From Mycobacteroides immunogenum (GTDB lineage Bacteria > Actinomycetota > Actinomycetes > Mycobacteriales > Mycobacteriaceae): 64,000 nt of DNA. The notes under the pieces are model-generated. The model was not told the DNA's origin. It made no database searches and worked only from the letters and a program-made list of their open reading frames with translations. The stretch covers positions 558,001-622,000 of the forward strand of contig NZ_CP011530.1 in assembly GCF_001605725.1 (NCBI RefSeq). The letters are read 5' to 3'. The stretch's first letter is position 1. Each line of letters starts with the position of its first letter. A program made the translations under genes and the position numbers. Positions 60,701-64,000 of this stretch are shown in pieces.

Positions 60701-61729
60701 TCCGTCGAGTCGGGCCGCGCATGCCACCACCGTCGCCTCGGTGGGACCATAGGTGTTCCACACCTCGCGCGCCGCGCCGTCTTCGCCGGTGGCCAGCCGT
60801 TCGGCCAGGTCGGGCGGGCATGCCTCACCGCCGAAAATCAGCAGCCGTACCGCTTCCAGCGCCTCCGCGGGCCACAACGCGGCCAGGGTGGGCACCGTGG
60901 AGACCACGGTGACATCGCGCGAGACCAGCCACGGCCCCAGATCCATGCCGCTACGCACCAGCGAGCGCGGTGCCGGTACCAGGCAGGCTCCATACCGCCA
61001 TGCCAGCCACATCTCTTCGCAGGAAGCGTCGAAAGCCACCGATAGTCCGGCGAGCACTCGATCATCCGGCCCGATCGGGTTGTCCTGCAAGAACATTTGT
61101 GCCTCGGCGTCGACAAACGCGGCGGCGTTACGGTGCGTCACCGCGACGCCCTTGGGCGTACCGGTGGAACCCGAGGTGAAGATGATCCACGCGTCATCGC
61201 GGGGCGTCGGTTTGGTGGCCCGCCAGCCTCGCGACGAGCCGGGGCCGCGCACCAGCCCACCGGGAGTTATCACGGCCGCGACCTGCGCCTCGCCGAACAC
61301 CAGCGCGGCGCGCTCGTCGGGGTCGTCGGCGTCGACGGGAACGTATGCCGCCCCCGCCGCCAGGGTGGCGAGGATCGCCACGTATAGCGAGTAGCTGCCC
61401 GAGGGCATCCGGATGCCGACACGATCGCCCCGGCCGATACCGCGGCTGCCCAGCCACTCCACGCTGGCTTCCACGTCGACAATCAGCTCGGAATAGGTGA
61501 GCTGAATGGTGCCGTCGTCGATGGCCGGTGCGTCGGGATGCTCCGCGGCAGTCGAGTAGAGGATGTCGATCAGGGTGCGCGCAGGTGGCGCCGACCTACC
61601 GAGGAGATATTGCGGAGGTACCGGGTGGCCCGGGGCTTCCTGGACGACGGGTTGAGGCGCGTGCTGAGGCGCCGGGTCCGGTGCCTCCTCGTGCGCGCGG
61701 CTCGTGGGTGACTCGTCGGGGCCGGTCAC
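57701..61729 (-). CDS. Pls/PosA-family NRPS-like synthetase
   Basis: A 1342-aa multidomain protein: adenylation domain (ILYSTAAEHPDAPAIDDG, FTSGSTGTPKGVAV near residue 190, NTYGPTEATV), carrier protein with phosphopantetheine Ser in LGGGSLSAAQL near residue 568, then several membrane helices alternating with left-handed beta-helix acyltransferase-like modules (VGPIVIGDDATVGARTTLLPGAVV; VILGEGATLGPHCVALPAAELG in parts). This is the layout of the epsilon-poly-L-lysine synthetase Pls and relatives: no condensation or thioesterase domain, membrane-embedded. GTG 61729 has GAGGAG upstream. The substrate amino acid cannot be read off safely. Confidence 0.92.
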   Translation of the reverse strand: MTGPDESPTSRAHEEAPDPAPQHAPQPVVQEAPGHPVPPQYLLGRSAPPARTLIDILYSTAAEHPDAPAIDDGTIQLTYSELIVDVEASVEWLGSRGIGRGDRVGIRMPSGSYSLYVAILATLAAGAAYVPVDADDPDERAALVFGEAQVAAVITPGGLVRGPGSSRGWRATKPTPRDDAWIIFTSGSTGTPKGVAVTHRNAAAFVDAEAQMFLQDNPIGPDDRVLAGLSVAFDASCEEMWLAWRYGACLVPAPRSLVRSGMDLGPWLVSRDVTVVSTVPTLAALWPAEALEAVRLLIFGGEACPPDLAERLATGEDGAAREVWNTYGPTEATVVACAARLDGVSPVSIGLPLPGWDLAVVDAQGNQVGYGEAGELVIGGVGLARYLDPEKDAEKYAPLDTLGWSRAYRSGDLVRLEPDGLYFQGRADDQVKVGGRRIELGEVDAALVNLPGVSGGAAAVRKTASGTPLLVGYIASADPNFDIAAARASLAESLPAALVPRLVKLDELPTRTSGKVDRNALPWPPPGAGADDDAPELGGTMGWLADLWRDILAAPIDGPEADFFALGGGSLSAAQLVAALRQRYPQVTVANLYDQPRLGSLATFLDELAPPAEVEPRVVKPVPRLTELAQLLATVPLTTLTGLQWATWLALANNVFAMFSKVPWLVTVNWWVLLAAFILFITPLGRMSITVLGARLLLSGVKPGTYERGGSVHLRVWIADRLATASGAENLSGAPWMVYYARALGARVGNGVDLHSSPPVTGWLELGDRSSVEPEVDLSGHWVDGDKFHVGPIVIGDDATVGARTTLLPGAVVGKNADVAPASGVVGRVKNGQYWKGSPAVKSGKARHPWPDYRPPRAGQWVPIYGLTSILLGGLPLLALAAGLAVVAYGIRDAATICAAVVPALVWTPAAALVSVIVYATITVVLVRLLSLGVHEGYHPVRSRQGWQLWATERLMDAARNYLFPIYASQLTPWWLRILGAKIGKDTEISTALLVPKFTEVDDGAFLADDTMVASYELGGGWIHIAKARIGKRAFLGNSGITQPGRKVPNDALVAVLSATPHKAKSGSSWIGSPPKRLRRKADGADSALTFEPPFRLKVMRGIVETCRIIPIIVTFGIGVGVLLSLQTIAIRFNFLVAGALSGLVLLVAGAVAGVVSVVAKWLVVGRTKAVEKPLWSSFVWRNEVADTFVETVAAVWFARAASGTIMQNWWLRGLGATIGRGVWCETYWLPEADLVTLGKGATVNRGCVVQTHLFHDRIMRMDTVILGEGATLGPHCVALPAAELGAGATVGPASLVVRGDVVPPSTRWQGNPISPWGKLDPMAPKKTKGGKASPRKNSGAA

Positions 61730-61814
61730 GCTGCTCCTCGTAATTTCCGCGATCGGATGGGCTGCCGCAGCGAAGCCTATCGGTCCGGCTGCGGCGCGGC
61801 TCGTTGCCGCGCGG

Positions 61815-62780
61815 CTATGGGGCCGCGCGCCTGGTCTTGTACAGGCTGGCAACGGTGGTGATGAGCAGCGTCACCACGATCACCCCGAGACTTGCCAGTG
61901 TGGGGATCTCGGGCACGTGCACCGGTTCGCCGCCATTGATGAAGGGCAGTTCGTTCTCATGCAGGGCGTGCAGGATCAGTTTGATGCCGATGAAGAACAG
62001 GATGAACGCCAATCCCTGCGATAGGTACACCAAGCGCTTGAGCATGTCGCCGAGCAGGAAGTACAGCTGACGCAGCCCCATCAGGGCGAAGACATTGGCA
62101 GTGAATACCAGGTAGGGCTCTTTGGTGAGTCCGTAGATGGCCGGGATCGAGTCGAGGGCGAACAGCAGGTCGGTGGTGCCCAGCGCGACGATCACCAGGA
62201 ACATCGGCGTCATCAGCCGCTTTCCGTTTTCCCGGACCCACAGCCGCAGCCCGTCCCACTTGTCGGTGGTGCGCAGGTGCTTGCGGGCGAATTGCACCAC
62301 GGCGTTGTCGGCATCGTCGTCGTGTTCGGTATCGCGGGCCAGATTGATCGCGGTGTACACCAGGAACGCCCCGAAAAGGTAAAAGATCCAGGTGAACTGC
62401 TCGATGGCGACGGCGCCCAGCGCGATGAAAATACCGCGGAAGATCAGAGCCAGGATGATGCCGACCAGCAGGGCCTCTTGCTGATAGACCCTCGGCACTT
62501 TGAAGCTGGCCATGATGATCAAGAAGATGAACAGGTTGTCTACCGACAGGCTGTATTCGGTGAGCCAGCCCGCATAGAACTCCAGCCCGTATTGGCCGCC
62601 GTGGAAGAGCCATACCCACAGCCCGAAGGCCAGTGCCAGTCCCACATAGATGCTGAGTGCGATGGCGGTTTCACGGGTCGAGGGCTCGTGGGGCCGTCGG
62701 CCGATCACCACGACGTCGATCAGCAGGATCGCGACCGTGACGGCCAGCGTGATGATCCACTCGAGCTGAGATACCTGCAT
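61815..62780 (-). CDS. TerC-family membrane protein (probable Mn exporter)
   Basis: A 321-aa TerC protein with eight or nine helices and the metal-associated acidic motifs SVDNLFIFL and LFALDSIPA. Several TerC proteins export manganese or load exoenzymes with Mn. ATG 62780 lies directly behind a GGAGG within a hairpin and behind a probable yybP-ykoY riboswitch, which strongly suggests Mn(II)-dependent expression. The frame extends upstream to 62882 but this runs through the aptamer. Confidence 0.92.
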   Translation of the reverse strand: MQVSQLEWIITLAVTVAILLIDVVVIGRRPHEPSTRETAIALSIYVGLALAFGLWVWLFHGGQYGLEFYAGWLTEYSLSVDNLFIFLIIMASFKVPRVYQQEALLVGIILALIFRGIFIALGAVAIEQFTWIFYLFGAFLVYTAINLARDTEHDDDADNAVVQFARKHLRTTDKWDGLRLWVRENGKRLMTPMFLVIVALGTTDLLFALDSIPAIYGLTKEPYLVFTANVFALMGLRQLYFLLGDMLKRLVYLSQGLAFILFFIGIKLILHALHENELPFINGGEPVHVPEIPTLASLGVIVVTLLITTVASLYKTRRAAP

Positions 62781-62912
62781 TACTGAACCTCCGGTCGCCA
62801 AAACGCCGGAGGTCTCTTCCGCCGGCAGGTCACCGGCCCGCGGCACCGACCGGACCATCATTGGCCGATGTGATGACGACACCGCAGCGAAGGAATACTC
62901 CCCTCCGTTGCC
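62781..62912 (-). ncRNA. Probable yybP-ykoY Mn(II) riboswitch before terC
   Basis: On the minus strand the leader contains GGAGGGGAGTATTCC (62908-62894), GTGTCGTCATCAC (62883-62871) and GAGACCTCCGGCG (62816-62804), which recall the GGGGAGUA, GUCGUCA and AGACCU blocks of yybP-ykoY aptamers upstream of terC in actinobacteria. The last block starts a hairpin, ACCTCCGG (62813-62806) with CCGGAGGT (62794-62787), that buries the GGAGG ribosome-binding site of terC. Confidence 0.75.
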
Positions 62913-63212
62913 CAGTGTGCCCTATGGGCACCGCGACCGGAAATCGAGACAGGTCGCCAACCTGGCGCCGAGCATTTCAATCACCGTGCGCAATGCGCTT
63001 GACGCTGGCGGCGGCCCGCGGGCACACTGCGCTCAGGTCATGAGAACCAGCGATAAGCCCTGGCTAGCTGGTCGGCAACCCTCCTCCATGCCGTTCGCCT
63101 GCACGCGAGCGGCGCATCCACGGCGGGGTGCTCCAGGTGACGACCTGGCCGCGCGCGACCGTGCGCGGCAAGCGTGGACTCGCCGGGCGGGTCCGGTGAG
63201 ATGGGATGTCAC
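62913..63212. other. Gene-free region between terC leader and PLP-enzyme gene
   Basis: About 300 bp without a convincing gene. It should hold the divergent promoters of the riboswitch-controlled terC transcript and of the PLP-enzyme gene. I see no repeat or tRNA in it. Confidence 0.45.
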
Positions 63213-64000
63213 ATGTCAGTGTCCGCACAATCAGGGTTTGAGCAGCCGGCCGCGCAGGTAGTGGGAGCCGATACCAAAGTTCCACTGGCCCAAGGCGGCT
63301 GGATTCGGTATGCCAATTTCGATTACGCCGCCAGCGCGCCCGCGCTCAGTGATGTCGCGGCCCGCGTCACCGCGTTGCTGCCGTACTACGCCAGCGTGCA
63401 TCGGGGTGCGGGCTATGCCTCACGCGTGTGCACGAAGCTCTACGAGGGCGCTCGGGAAACCGTCGCGCGTTTCGTTGGTGCCGCAGACGGCCAGCACGTG
63501 ATCTTCACGCGCAACACCACCGATTCACTCAATCTGCTGGCGTCTGCCGTACCGGGAGAGGTGGTGGTGCTCGATATCGAGCACCACGCAAACCTGTTGA
63601 CCTGGCAGCGATATGGCGCTCGCGTGGTGGCGCATCGAGCTACCGTCGCGGACACCGTGGCCGCGCTGGACCAGGAGTTGGCGCGGCGGCCCGCCGCACT
63701 CTTGGCGGTCACCGGTGCCTCCAATGTCACCGGTGAGGTGCTGCCGCTAGCCGAACTGGCGGCCGTGGCCCACCGCAACGGGGCGCGGATCGCCGTGGAC
63801 GGGGCGCAGCTGGCACCCCACCGCCGAATAGATCTTGCCGCTGACGGAATCGACTATCTGGCGTTTTCCGGGCACAAGCTCTACGCGCCGTTCGGCGCCG
63901 GAGTCCTCGTGGGGCAGGCCGATTGGCTCGATGCCGCCACGCCCTATCTCGCGGGGGGCGGCGCGGTCCGCGATGTGGATATCGATGGGGCCGATTGGTT
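63213..64000 (+). CDS. Class-V aminotransferase/cysteine-desulfurase-like PLP enzyme (3' end outside)
   Basis: The open frame from ATG 63213 continues beyond the window (262 codons seen). Class V PLP signatures: RYANFDYAASAPAL at the start, YYASVHRGAGYASRVCTKLYEGAR, FTRNTTDSLNLLAS, LDIEHHANLLTWQ, AVTGASNVTGEVLPL, VDGAQLAPHRRIDL, and the PLP lysine in FSGHKLYAPFGAGVLVG. It is a SufS/CsdA-like or selenocysteine-lyase-like enzyme; without the C-terminus the active Cys region is not visible. ATG 63201 in the same frame is an alternative start. Confidence 0.9.
   Translation, partial: MSVSAQSGFEQPAAQVVGADTKVPLAQGGWIRYANFDYAASAPALSDVAARVTALLPYYASVHRGAGYASRVCTKLYEGARETVARFVGAADGQHVIFTRNTTDSLNLLASAVPGEVVVLDIEHHANLLTWQRYGARVVAHRATVADTVAALDQELARRPAALLAVTGASNVTGEVLPLAELAAVAHRNGARIAVDGAQLAPHRRIDLAADGIDYLAFSGHKLYAPFGAGVLVGQADWLDAATPYLAGGGAVRDVDIDGADW

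Overview
This window looks like a rapidly growing mycobacterium, most likely of the Mycobacteroides abscessus/chelonae group (inference). DNA is GC-rich with many GTG/TTG starts and 1-4 nt gene overlaps. From about 14 kb rightwards the order resembles what I recall of the M. tuberculosis Rv3660c-Rv3630 region: tad genes, MrfA-type helicase, cspA, Rv3647c homologue, topA, Rv3645-type cyclase, holB, tRNA-Thr, then the Rv3635/galE1/Rv3632/ppgS/Rv3630 block. MmpS/MmpL, an EspR-like protein and a WS/DGAT enzyme also point to mycobacteria.

Positions 1 to about 14,040 are an accessory element whose left end lies outside the window. Its recombination module is a Tn554-like triplet on the minus strand (tnpA, tnpB, DUF6262-type tnpC), preceded in the same direction by a 255-aa unknown gene and a HTH-ImmA fusion. 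Cargo concerns metals: a 22-cysteine cytosolic copper-storage protein with a CsoR-type palindrome nearby, merR/merA, and two damaged genes (cadD without its N-terminus, merB cut after about 45 codons). Two Rac-type plasmid genes, a cysteine-rich small protein, an XRE regulator with a zinc-motif partner, and an alpha/beta hydrolase complete it. The right junction leaves only about 47 codons of tadA in front of an intact tadBC-pilin cluster, so the tad locus appears to have lost its ATPase.

14,178-20,733 holds tadB, tadC, a DUF4244 pilin-like gene, two TadE-type genes, then a TetR-mmpS-mmpL efflux/export cassette with two operators and a strong hairpin. 20,780-31,096 is a catabolic/redox region with locally readable control: a MarR gene with the same 13-bp site before itself and its NmrA-like neighbour; a methyltransferase; TetR, nitrilase and membrane-protein genes; an Old-Yellow-Enzyme gene; a TetR with a recurrent 17-bp motif also present upstream of a DDN-type nitroreductase and an acetoacetate-decarboxylase-like gene; a lipase and a second OYE.

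31,093-40,696 is core: helicase, cold-shock protein, topoisomerase I, adenylate cyclase, polymerase III delta-prime, tRNA-Thr(CGT). Behind the tRNA (40,976-44,158) sits a small cassette: an ImmA-like metalloprotease, two tandem paralogous MAB_1171c/DUF6545 membrane proteins, all translationally coupled, and a convergent EspR-like DNA-binding gene. This is the best candidate for an undescribed system. 44,421-49,302 has membrane proteins (GAP, CPBP, DoxX), a TetR with a perfect 17-bp inverted repeat, a lipoprotein and a CocE hydrolase.

49,313-63,000 is envelope biology: Rv3635-like membrane protein, GalE, DUF2304 protein and PpgS (polyprenyl-phosphate amino-sugar supply for the cell wall), a WS/DGAT, and a coupled operon of a Pls/PosA-type synthetase, an M1 peptidase and a flippase-like membrane protein. 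A TerC gene follows behind a probable yybP-ykoY manganese riboswitch. The window ends inside a class-V PLP enzyme.
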